Positions 1-7,685 of a DNA stretch of 64,000 nucleotides are shown piece after piece. Position numbers and translations under genes: made by a program. The DNA is taken from positions 62,001 through 126,000 of the forward strand of contig NZ_JACWZY010000012.1 in assembly GCF_014699005.1 (NCBI RefSeq), written 5' to 3'. Within the stretch, counting starts at the first letter, position 1. Every line of letters starts with the position of its first letter. The notes below the pieces were generated by a model. The model made no database searches. It saw only the letters and a program-made list of their open reading frames with translations, and was not told the origin of the DNA. The stretch is from Spirosoma profusum. GTDB lineage: Bacteria; Bacteroidota; Bacteroidia; Cytophagales; Spirosomataceae.

Positions 1-1
1 T

Positions 2-373
2 GAGACTGAAGGTTTTTTTACACGTGATAAAGCGCGATGGGCCGACTCCTGGGCTCATACACCTTACGTCAATTTTGCCGCTAATTTGTATGGCGGAGAT
101 TTCAGGCTAATCAAAGGCTGGACCGATCTGGAAAAACAGTTCGCGAGCCAGTTCAAGAGTAAGAAGATAATCGATAAAGTCACGGTGCAGAACGCCAATT
201 ACACCATCCATCAGAATGGCAATATGGCGTTTGTTACGTACGACCAGACGTTGCTGGATAGCCACGGCAAAACGACCTCGAAAGAGACACGCGTAGTCGA
301 GAAGATTAACGGCAACTGGAAAATAATCAATGTAATCGCGCTAACAAACCTGCAGAATTTCGCTAAGAAATAA
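2..373 (+). CDS. NTF2-like (SnoaL-type) domain protein, 5' partial
   Basis: The frame is open from base 2, so the gene begins before the window; a TTG at 86 is probably internal. The visible 123 residues run from ETEGFFTRDKARWADSW through KQFASQFKSK to the C-terminal pattern RVVEKINGNWKIINV. That order (aromatic-rich helix, polar middle, closing beta strands with a G-W-K-I turn) is typical of the NTF2/SnoaL cone fold, found in small secreted or cytoplasmic proteins with very varied or unknown ligands. No catalytic residues can be assigned. The gene converges on the lipoprotein gene at 453-968, with a strong hairpin between them. The fold call is by pattern only; the specific function is unknown. 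Confidence 0.6.
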   Translation, partial: ETEGFFTRDKARWADSWAHTPYVNFAANLYGGDFRLIKGWTDLEKQFASQFKSKKIIDKVTVQNANYTIHQNGNMAFVTYDQTLLDSHGKTTSKETRVVEKINGNWKIINVIALTNLQNFAKK

Positions 374-387
374 GGAAATTCACGTTT

Positions 388-438
388 AAAATGTAAAAGC
401 CAGTAATCTGACTATCAGATCACTGGCTTTTACATTTT
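388..438. terminator. bidirectional hairpin terminator between convergent genes
   Basis: A perfect 17-bp stem (388-404 with 422-438) encloses a second 6-bp stem (406-411 with 415-420), giving an almost continuous hairpin. The outer stem begins with A residues and ends with T residues, so it can act as an intrinsic terminator in both directions, for the NTF2-like gene on the plus strand and the lipoprotein gene on the minus strand. Confidence 0.75.
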
Positions 439-452
439 AACGCGAATACAGT

Positions 453-968
453 TCAATTTATGGCTTGAGCAGTCTCGCCCGAAGCCATTTTGCCCGTAAT
501 AACATGGTCTTCAAGTAAGCGTTTGATGATACTGCTGGGTGGCACCTGTTCGCCATACGTTGGATTTGAGGAAACAATGGCTTTCCAGAATGGCTGACCT
601 GTGGCCGCAGTTTTCATGTCAACATCATACTCATATGGTACGTTGGTATACTGACTCGACTGGCCCCGCTGAACTAGTTCGAGTGTTAGTATGACGTCAC
701 TCTGACAGTTGGCTACCTGCTTACGGATTTCCTCGTCTGGATTACCGAACGACAGTGGAGTCAATGCCAGCGTGCATACGTCGTAATTCCTTGGAAACTG
801 ACGGGCGAATCCCTGGACATACTTTTCCGAAGCCTTCCGTAGTTTCGTCACAATCAGCACGCGCTTGAACGTTGGGATAGCGTCTGCCTGAACATTCGAT
901 TTCACCGTGACGCAGCCTGTCAAACTAACCATTATAGTTACAACAAGCCATTTGTAGAGCGTTTTCAT
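453..968 (-). CDS. conserved hypothetical lipoprotein
   Basis: About 171 residues from the ATG at 968. I prefer this start to the upstream TTG/GTG-type starts because it opens directly into a signal peptide (MKTLYKWLVV followed by hydrophobic residues) that ends in the lipobox SLTGC, with Cys19 as the lipidation site. The mature part has alternating beta/alpha character (KRVLIVTKL, DVILTLELV), suggesting a small Rossmann-like or flavodoxin-like fold. I recognise no named family. Stand-alone gene, divergent from the acylase gene at 1091 and convergent with the NTF2-like gene. Probably anchored in a membrane and facing the periplasm; role unknown. Confidence 0.7.
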   Translation of the reverse strand: MKTLYKWLVVTIMVSLTGCVTVKSNVQADAIPTFKRVLIVTKLRKASEKYVQGFARQFPRNYDVCTLALTPLSFGNPDEEIRKQVANCQSDVILTLELVQRGQSSQYTNVPYEYDVDMKTAATGQPFWKAIVSSNPTYGEQVPPSSIIKRLLEDHVITGKMASGETAQAIN

Positions 969-1090
969 AACTAAGAAGCGTTGATTTTCGTCTATTAAGA
1001 TAACTACATATACCAAATAAATAGTTAAATGCCAGTTAAAGATCCTTACTATGGATTGTTAACTATCTTACCAGAAAATAGATCAACGCT

Positions 1091-3454
1091 ATGCCGCAAC
1101 TGCTTTTCCTGCTCGTACTCTTTTTGCCCATAGCCTGCCACTCCCAATCCACGCAGTCGCTACGTACGCCCGGCCTTCAGCAACCTGTTGACATCATTCG
1201 TGATCGTTGGGGAGTCAATCACATTTACGCCAAAAACGAACACGATTTATTTTTTGCACAGGGTTATTCGGCCGCCCGCGATCGGCTTTTTCAGCTCGAA
1301 ATCTGGCGTCGACAGGCGACCGGTACCGTAGCCGAACTGCTGGGACCACAGGAAATTAAACGCGACATTGGTACCCGGCTGTTCAAGTTTCGGGGCAGCA
1401 TGGCGCAGGAATTAACGCATTATCATCCACGCGGAGCGCAGATTGTTCAGGCATTTGTGGATGGCATTAACGCCTACATTTCCGAAATTTTGAAAACACC
1501 CGAAAAACTACCTTTCGAATTCAATGTACTTCAGACAAAACCACAACCCTGGACACCTGCCGTAGTTATCAGTCGGCATCAGGGACTGCTTTACAACGTC
1601 CGTGACGAACTGGATTATGGTCGGCTGGTGAAACTGATTGGTGCCGACAAACTCCGTGAACTGGAATGGTTTCACCCCACTACCAAACCAACCGAACCCG
1701 ATCTGACGCTACGTGTAAACGGCGACGAATTGTTTCAGCCCATTTTGGAACTATACGAAGCATTTCGGCTTCCGCTGAAATTTCAGGGCCAGGCCAGCAA
1801 AGCCGACGAAGACGCGAGCAATCGCACAAAACAGTCAATCGACGATTGGTGGAATACCGAAAAACAGTACGTTGGCTCGAATAACTGGGTGATTTCGGGT
1901 AATAAATCGGCCAGTGGCTATCCCATGTTGGCCAACGATCCGCACCGATCTCAGGCAACACCTTCGTTACGTTACTGGGTCCATTTAAATGCTCCCGGCT
2001 GGAACGTAGTGGGTGCAGGCGAACCGACGCTGCCGGGAATTTCCATCGGCCACAACGATTACGGCGCGTGGGGATTGACCATTTTCGAGACTGATAACGA
2101 AGATCTCTACGTTTACGAAACCAATCCGACCAATCCGAATCAATATAAATACAAAGGGAGCTGGCTGACAATGACCACGTTGACCGAACGTATCGCCGTG
2201 AAGGGTGGCCAGCCTGTTACTGCTACGTTGAAATACACACGGCACGGACCGGTTGTGTTCGAAGATAGAATTCGCCATAAAGCGTATGCGATTCGGGCGG
2301 GTTCGCTGGAAATGGGCTGTGCGCCTTATCTGGCAAGCTTGCGAATGAATCAGGCCCGGAACTGGACCGAATTTCGACAGGCCTGCATGTTCAGTCGAGT
2401 GCCGGGTGAAAATATGATTTGGGCCGACAGAACGGGCACTATTGGCTGGCAGACGGTTGGCTTAGCGCCTATTCGAAAAAATTTCAGTGGTTTGGTGCCC
2501 GTTCCCGGCGACGGCCGTTTTGAGTGGAGTGGTTATTTACCCATTCAGCAGTTGCCCAATAAATTGAATCCAACAGAAGGCTTCATTGCGACAGCAAACA
2601 ACAATCTCACCCCACCCAATTTCCCGTACCGAAACGCCATTGGCTGGAGTTGGTCATCACCAAATAGAGCGCATCGTATCGAAGAAGTACTGGCAAACGG
2701 GACGCGAAAAACCATGAGTGATTTCACGGCTTTACAAGCTGATTACCTGTCGATTCCGGCCCGCACACTGGTACCGTTGCTGCAAAACCTGGCCTCGTCT
2801 ACTAACCAGACCGAACAGTCTCTGAATTACCTGCGTCGTTGGGATTATAAACTGGAGCCTAACTCCATTGCAGCCGCTATTTACGTAGCATGGGAGGATC
2901 AATTGAAGAAGACTGTTTACGAAAAATTGGTCCCGAAAAAAGCTCGGCCTTATCTGGAAAACCTCCCGTCGAAGCGCGTTTTCGACGTCATACTGGTGCC
3001 AACGCCCGACCGCGATACGTTGCTGCTAGGCTGTCTTGACCGTGCTGTGGCCGAATTGAGTACTCGCCTGGGCAACGATATGAACGACTGGAATTACGGG
3101 CAACGGAAAAATAAACACATTACTATTACGCACCCACTGAGCAACATGGTCGACGAGGCCATGCGTAAAAAAATAAACCTCGGTCCGGCTATTCGGGGTG
3201 GGTACGCCGAAACGGTCAACGCTACGTCGGCGAATTTGAACCAGACAAATGGTGCTTCGTTTCGTATCCTGATCGATACAGAAAACTGGGATAAAACATT
3301 GGGAATTAACAATCCCGGCCAATCTGGAAACCCTGACGATCCGCACTACGCCGATTTGTTTCCGTTGTGGGCCGAGAATGGTTATTTCCCGGTCTATTTC
3401 TCGAAAGAAAAAATCCAGACAGTTGCCGAATCAACCACGCGTTTACAGCCTTAA
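1091..3454 (+). CDS. penicillin acylase family protein (Ntn-hydrolase)
   Basis: 787 residues, the normal length for the penicillin G amidase / acyl-homoserine-lactone acylase family. These enzymes are exported precursors that cut themselves into an alpha and a beta chain, and the new N-terminal Ser of the beta chain hydrolyses amide bonds. The sequence shows a signal peptide (MPQLLFLLVLFLPIACHSQ, either lipidated at Cys16 or cut by signal peptidase I; proline at -3 makes the lipobox atypical), the alpha-chain signature DRWGVNHIYAKNEHDLFFAQ, and the beta-chain start SNNWVISGNKSASG with the nucleophile at Ser263. HGPVVFE, GENMIWADRTG and TANNN follow, as expected in the family. The true substrate (beta-lactam side chain, N-acyl homoserine lactone or another amide) cannot be read from sequence. 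Monocistronic, 89 bp upstream of argS. Confidence 0.9.
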   Translation: MPQLLFLLVLFLPIACHSQSTQSLRTPGLQQPVDIIRDRWGVNHIYAKNEHDLFFAQGYSAARDRLFQLEIWRRQATGTVAELLGPQEIKRDIGTRLFKFRGSMAQELTHYHPRGAQIVQAFVDGINAYISEILKTPEKLPFEFNVLQTKPQPWTPAVVISRHQGLLYNVRDELDYGRLVKLIGADKLRELEWFHPTTKPTEPDLTLRVNGDELFQPILELYEAFRLPLKFQGQASKADEDASNRTKQSIDDWWNTEKQYVGSNNWVISGNKSASGYPMLANDPHRSQATPSLRYWVHLNAPGWNVVGAGEPTLPGISIGHNDYGAWGLTIFETDNEDLYVYETNPTNPNQYKYKGSWLTMTTLTERIAVKGGQPVTATLKYTRHGPVVFEDRIRHKAYAIRAGSLEMGCAPYLASLRMNQARNWTEFRQACMFSRVPGENMIWADRTGTIGWQTVGLAPIRKNFSGLVPVPGDGRFEWSGYLPIQQLPNKLNPTEGFIATANNNLTPPNFPYRNAIGWSWSSPNRAHRIEEVLANGTRKTMSDFTALQADYLSIPARTLVPLLQNLASSTNQTEQSLNYLRRWDYKLEPNSIAAAIYVAWEDQLKKTVYEKLVPKKARPYLENLPSKRVFDVILVPTPDRDTLLLGCLDRAVAELSTRLGNDMNDWNYGQRKNKHITITHPLSNMVDEAMRKKINLGPAIRGGYAETVNATSANLNQTNGASFRILIDTENWDKTLGINNPGQSGNPDDPHYADLFPLWAENGYFPVYFSKEKIQTVAESTTRLQP

Positions 3455-3498
3455 CGTAACGCCGTCGCTTTTCCCACGCTACATCCTGCGACATTTCG

Positions 3499-3506
3499 TA
3501 CTTTTG
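3499..3506 (+). promoter_or_regulatory. Bacteroidota -7 promoter element for argS
   Basis: TACTTTTG matches the TAnnTTTG consensus used by the primary sigma factor of this phylum. It lies 37 bp before the argS ATG, which would give a leader of about 30 nt. No clear Shine-Dalgarno sequence precedes the start codon, as is usual in this phylum. Confidence 0.6.
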
Positions 3507-3543
3507 CACCACGAAACTGCTTTTTACGTAGTGTCGTCATCGG

Positions 3544-5328
3544 ATGGATATTCAGGAAGAGTTAAAAGTTGCCATTAAACAAGCCATCACCGAACTGTAT
3601 CAGCAGGAAATCGGTGAGGTTGCATTACAGCCTACTAAAAAAGAATTTGACGGACTATACACGTTCGTTACGTTTCCATTGACCAAAATTCTCCGCCAGA
3701 ATCCCGCGCAAATCGGTCAGTCGATTGGTACGTGGCTGGTCGATAACAGCCCTATAGTTAGTCAATTCAACGTAGTACAGGGATTTCTGAACCTCAGCAT
3801 TGATGATTCTGCCTGGATTACGGTGATGAACGACATGGCTACCGACGTAGCATTTGGTACGTTACCCGCTAAAAATCAGTCGGTAATGGTTGAGTTTTCG
3901 TCACCAAACACCAACAAGCCGCTGCATTTGGGGCATTTACGGAATAACTTCCTGGGCGATTCAGTGAGCCGGATTCTGGCTGCCAACGGATATGACGTAG
4001 TGAAAGCCTGCATTGTTAACGATCGGGGCGTTCATATCTGTAAATCGATGCTGGCCTATAAGATGTTCGGAGATGGCGAAACGCCTGAATCGGCTGGTAT
4101 GAAAGGCGATCATTTGATTGGCAAATACTACGTTCTGTTCGATAAAGCGTATAAAACGCAGATCGAAGAAATGGTGGCGCAGGGAACGCCCAAAGAAGAG
4201 GCCGAAAAGCAGGCTCCGCTGATGCAGGAAGTCCAGCAAATGCTACGTCTGTGGGAACAGGGCGATGCCGAAACGGTAGCGCTCTGGCGTAAATTGAATA
4301 ATTGGGTGTATGAAGGTTTCGACGCTACGTATCAGACAATTGGCGTTAGCTTCGACAAGACGTACTACGAATCGAACACGTATATTCTTGGAAAAGAGAT
4401 TGTTGAAGAAGGCCTTCAGAAAGGCGTTTTTTATCAAAAACCTGATAGTTCAGTCTGGATTGATCTGACAGAGGAAGGACTCGACCAGAAACTGGTGCTA
4501 CGTTCCGATGGTACGTCGGTATACATGACGCAGGACCTCGGCACTACCGATTTGAAGTTTCAGGATTTTCATAATGACCGCCAGATTTGGGTAGTTGGCA
4601 ACGAACAGGACTATCATTTTAACGTATTATTTGCTATACTACGTCGGCTGGGGCGCCCGTATGCCAACAATCTGTATCACCTGTCGTACGGTATGGTCGA
4701 TCTGCCCACGGGCAAGATGAAATCACGGGAAGGCACCGTAGTTGACGCCGACGATCTGATTCAGGAAACGACCGAAGCGGCTTCTACGGCTGCCGACGAA
4801 GCGGCTAAAGGAAAACTCGACGAATTCAGTGACGCCGAGAAAGCGGCCTTGTTCACTACGTTGGGTTTAGGTGCGTTGAAGTACTATTTGCTGAAGGTCG
4901 ATCCGCAGAAGCGGATGCAATTCAATCCAGCCGAATCGGTTGATTTACATGGCAATACGGGGCCGTATATTCAGTACGTTCATGCTCGTATTCAGTCTGT
5001 TTTACGTAAAGCTGTCGAATTAAACGTATTGACTGATAAGCCGGTGGAGGCAACCGATCTTGACGAAATTGAGCAGCAACTTGTATTTCTGTTAAGTCAG
5101 TATCCGCAGCGAGTTGAAGAGGCCGGGCAAGACTACGCTCCCTCCTATCTGGCGCAGTATGCCTACGAGTTAGCCAAAACTTTCAATCAGTTTTACGATA
5201 AATTGTCGATTCTGAAGGAGGTCGATCCAGTGAAGCTGCACACGCGCCTGGTTTTGGCCAAAGTGGTTGGTGAAACTATTCGGAAGGCAATGGGTTTAAT
5301 GGGAATAGACGTTCCTGATAAAATGTGA
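3544..5328 (+). CDS. argS: arginyl-tRNA synthetase
   Basis: Class I aminoacyl-tRNA synthetase of 594 residues that charges tRNA-Arg with arginine using ATP, in the cytosol. It shows the ArgS-specific N-terminal additional domain (about 1-95), the HIGH-type motif HLGH at residues 128-131 in the context SSPNTNKPLHLGHLRNN, the family signature for the catalytic core around GNEQDYHFNVLFAIL, and a KMSKS-loop variant, KMKSREGT. The C-terminal DALR anticodon-binding helical domain includes GPYIQYVHARIQSVLRKA. The length and the ATG at 3544 fit the family well. Own promoter just upstream; stands alone. Confidence 0.97.
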   Translation: MDIQEELKVAIKQAITELYQQEIGEVALQPTKKEFDGLYTFVTFPLTKILRQNPAQIGQSIGTWLVDNSPIVSQFNVVQGFLNLSIDDSAWITVMNDMATDVAFGTLPAKNQSVMVEFSSPNTNKPLHLGHLRNNFLGDSVSRILAANGYDVVKACIVNDRGVHICKSMLAYKMFGDGETPESAGMKGDHLIGKYYVLFDKAYKTQIEEMVAQGTPKEEAEKQAPLMQEVQQMLRLWEQGDAETVALWRKLNNWVYEGFDATYQTIGVSFDKTYYESNTYILGKEIVEEGLQKGVFYQKPDSSVWIDLTEEGLDQKLVLRSDGTSVYMTQDLGTTDLKFQDFHNDRQIWVVGNEQDYHFNVLFAILRRLGRPYANNLYHLSYGMVDLPTGKMKSREGTVVDADDLIQETTEAASTAADEAAKGKLDEFSDAEKAALFTTLGLGALKYYLLKVDPQKRMQFNPAESVDLHGNTGPYIQYVHARIQSVLRKAVELNVLTDKPVEATDLDEIEQQLVFLLSQYPQRVEEAGQDYAPSYLAQYAYELAKTFNQFYDKLSILKEVDPVKLHTRLVLAKVVGETIRKAMGLMGIDVPDKM

Positions 5329-5374
5329 TTAAATTGTTCAGTTTCAGTAGTTAATAAAGCCACGGTTTTCGCTT

Positions 5375-5382
5375 TACCTTTG
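5375..5382 (+). promoter_or_regulatory. Bacteroidota -7 promoter element for the glutathione peroxidase gene
   Basis: TACCTTTG, an exact TAnnTTTG match, 82 bp before the ATG at 5464. The leader would therefore be about 75 nt long. No strong -33 TTTG is visible at the expected distance. Confidence 0.55.
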
Positions 5383-5463
5383 GTAATGGAAATTCATCAC
5401 AATCTATTGTCACTTATCTAACGTATCTGATTTTAAAGTTCACTTTTGACCAAACAACCAACC

Positions 5464-6081
5464 ATGAAAAAGAATTTTGCATTGACCCTGACGGCTCTCG
5501 CGTCTGTCTTCATTTTATCCAGCTTTATGTCCTTCTCAACACTGAAAGGTATTTTCTTTGGCCGTAATGCAGCTATTTCGGCACCAGCCGATGCCAAAGC
5601 ACCCACCAAAAGCCTGTATGATTTCACAGTAAATTCACTTGATGGCAAACCTGTAGCGCTGAGTGGATTTAAAGGCAAAAAAGTGGTAATTCTGAACGTA
5701 GCGTCGAAATGCGGCTTTACTCCTCAGTACGCCGACTGGGAAAAATTCTATAAAGAACACGGTAGCAAAATCGTAGTATTGGGTTTCCCGGCCAACAATT
5801 TCAAAAGCCAGGAGCCCGGTTCTAACGAAGAAATTGCTGAGTTCTGCAAGAAAAACTACGGTGTTACGTTCCCGATGTTCGAGAAAGTATCTGTAATGGG
5901 TGACGATCAGGCTCCGCTTTACAAATGGCTGACAACCAAAGAAATGAATGGCTGGAACGAGCAGGTCCCTACCTGGAATTTCTGCAAATACGTTATCAAC
6001 GAAGAAGGCAAACTGACCAATTTCTTCGGTTCGAAAGTGAAACCCGAAGATGAAGAATTCAAGAAAGCTGTTGGAATTTAA
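5464..6081 (+). CDS. glutathione peroxidase family protein (thioredoxin-like peroxidase), exported
   Basis: 205 residues from the ATG at 5464; a TTG 18 bp upstream is in frame but less likely. An N-terminal hydrophobic stretch (MKKNFALTLTALASVFILSS) suggests export or membrane anchoring. The GPx fold is clear: NVASKCGFTPQY with the peroxidatic Cys83 (Cys, not selenocysteine), the GFPANNF box, a FCKKNYGV segment with a candidate resolving Cys, and the W-N-F-x-K box as WNFCKYVI. Such enzymes reduce hydrogen peroxide or lipid hydroperoxides, and bacterial Cys-type members usually take electrons from thioredoxin rather than glutathione. An unusual double palindrome follows the gene, before menA. 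Confidence 0.9.
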   Translation: MKKNFALTLTALASVFILSSFMSFSTLKGIFFGRNAAISAPADAKAPTKSLYDFTVNSLDGKPVALSGFKGKKVVILNVASKCGFTPQYADWEKFYKEHGSKIVVLGFPANNFKSQEPGSNEEIAEFCKKNYGVTFPMFEKVSVMGDDQAPLYKWLTTKEMNGWNEQVPTWNFCKYVINEEGKLTNFFGSKVKPEDEEFKKAVGI

Positions 6082-6083
6082 TT

Positions 6084-6176
6084 AGTGAATGAGCGAAAGA
6101 GTGAATGAGCGAAAGACCATCCGGTAGCAATTATCCGGCAGGTACTTTCGCTCATTCACTCTTTCGCTCATTCACT
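6084..6176. repeat. 32-bp perfect inverted repeat built from two 16-bp units per arm
   Basis: Each arm contains the same 16-mer twice in tandem (AGTGAATGAGCGAAAG at 6084-6099 and 6100-6115), and the second arm (6145-6176) is its exact reverse complement, also twice. The 29-bp centre holds a short CCGG-flanked inner fold. It fills the gap between the peroxidase stop and the menA start, so it may act as terminator and insulator. There is no T tract typical of an intrinsic terminator. Confidence 0.85.
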
Positions 6177-6184
6177 GTTTGACT

Positions 6185-7078
6185 ATGAAAAGTTGGATTG
6201 CCGCTGCCCGGCCACGTACGTTACCACTCTCTCTGGCCAGCATTATTCTGGGTAGTTTTCTGGCAGCAGCCAGCGGGCGATTTAGCTGGCTGATTGCCTT
6301 ACTGGCCGTTCTCACCACCATTTTCCTGCAAATCCTTTCCAACTTTGCCAACGATTACGGCGATGCGGTTTCGGGGAAAGATACCGAACTTCGGGTTGGG
6401 CCACGTCGGGCGGTGGCTACGGGCGATATCTCCAAAGAAGCAATGCTTCGGGGAATTATTGTTACTAGTGTTCTCTCGCTCATTAGTGGTATCGGACTGC
6501 TGGTGGTTGCCTTTCGGGAGGTCAGTGCGGAGTTGTTCTGGTTTTTTCTGGTGATTGGTTTACTGAGTATTGCGGCTGCTATCGGATACACAAACGGCAA
6601 GCGACCCTATGGCTACGCCGGTTTTGGTGATATTGCCGTACTCATTTTCTTTGGTTGGGTAGGCGTTTTGGGTACGTATTTTCTGCATACGCTATCATTT
6701 AATCCACTCTTACTGCTTCCTGCCACGAGCGTTGGTTTGTTTGCAACGGGTGTACTTAACGTTAACAACATTCGCGATATTGAAACCGATACGTTAACTG
6801 GCAAAAAGTCGATTCCAGCCCGAATCGGTTTGCTATTGGCCATTCGTTATCACTGGGGACTTTTGCTGACGGGTATGTTCTGCGCCCTGGTTTACTCCTT
6901 CCTGACCAATGCTGCCTGGGTCAGTTACCTTTATCTTCTTGCTTTTCCGCTCTTCATTCTAAACGGTCGTGCGGTCGCTACCCACAAACGCCCTGTCGAG
7001 TTGAACGCTCGTTTGGGGCAGTTGGCACTTTCTACTTTGCTCTTTGTGATTCTGTTTGGCGTGGGCCAGGTTTTATAG
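6185..7078 (+). CDS. menA: 1,4-dihydroxy-2-naphthoate polyprenyltransferase
   Basis: 297 residues from the ATG at 6185 (a TTG at 6179 is in frame). This is a UbiA-superfamily integral membrane prenyltransferase that attaches the polyprenyl chain to 1,4-dihydroxy-2-naphthoate, the membrane-committing step of menaquinone synthesis. It shows the first Asp-rich motif NDYGDAVSGKD with the following RVGPRRA typical of MenA, the second Asp motif NNIRDIETDTLTGKKSIPARIG, and about eight to nine hydrophobic segments. The start MKSWIAAARPRTLPLSL is the standard MenA N-terminus. Menaquinone is the expected respiratory quinone of this phylum and would be the partner of the complex I to which NuoC (60130-60618) belongs. 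Confidence 0.93.
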   Translation: MKSWIAAARPRTLPLSLASIILGSFLAAASGRFSWLIALLAVLTTIFLQILSNFANDYGDAVSGKDTELRVGPRRAVATGDISKEAMLRGIIVTSVLSLISGIGLLVVAFREVSAELFWFFLVIGLLSIAAAIGYTNGKRPYGYAGFGDIAVLIFFGWVGVLGTYFLHTLSFNPLLLLPATSVGLFATGVLNVNNIRDIETDTLTGKKSIPARIGLLLAIRYHWGLLLTGMFCALVYSFLTNAAWVSYLYLLAFPLFILNGRAVATHKRPVELNARLGQLALSTLLFVILFGVGQVL

Positions 7079-7259
7079 AAAATGGCCGTCTGTTTTGACA
7101 ATTACAACAGCTAGTAAGAATTACATTTGGCACTAAATTCCTGATTAATCTGCCTAGCGAGGTCGTATGTATTACACAATGACCAAATTCAATTATTAAT
7201 AAACTTTCTCTTCGTTCATTAGTTTTTCAGGAGATAATTCGCTCAAAAACCAGACTCAT

Positions 7260-7448
7260 ATGCAATCGATTAGATGGTATTCGCCAGGGGGCGACGCAGA
7301 CCAAGGAGGAAACACAGCTAATGACAATGACTCCAATCAGAGTCAGGAAGGACAGCACCAACCAGGAAATACGCCTTTAGACGATCAGGAAGAATTGGCC
7401 GATGGATATATTCATGGGCACGCCGAACAAGATGAAGCTAAGGAATAA
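7260..7448 (+). CDS. small acidic hydrophilic protein, hypothetical
   Basis: 62 residues, very rich in Asp, Glu, Gln, Asn and Gly, with no hydrophobic core, no cysteine and no signal peptide; probably intrinsically disordered. Evidence that it is a gene: an ATG start, a free-standing position in an otherwise empty 600-bp gap, and a good intrinsic terminator 52 bp after the stop codon. No family is recognised. A chance ORF with an unrelated terminator cannot be excluded. Confidence 0.5.
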   Translation: MQSIRWYSPGGDADQGGNTANDNDSNQSQEGQHQPGNTPLDDQEELADGYIHGHAEQDEAKE

Positions 7449-7499
7449 GTCTATATGCCATTCTTATAGAACCATTTCATTTTATGCAGAGTTAAGTCA

Positions 7500-7533
7500 G
7501 CCTGGTTTACAGCGGTAAGCCAGGCCACTTTTT
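7500..7533 (+). terminator. intrinsic terminator after the small acidic ORF
   Basis: An 11-bp stem (7500-7510 with 7515-7525, one G-T pair) with a 4-nt loop, followed by a run of six T within ACTTTTTTAA. The direction fits transcription of the 7260-7448 ORF on the plus strand. Confidence 0.7.
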
Positions 7534-7685
7534 TAATCTCCATTCATTTCTTTGCAACAGTCGAAATTTCAGCAAACGATACCAGATAGACCCTCATCTG
7601 GCACAAAATAAAACACACTTGTATGTGCCCAACTATTTCATTTTTGAGAAACCAAACGCTGCTTATCCATTTGCCGTAAGCATTA

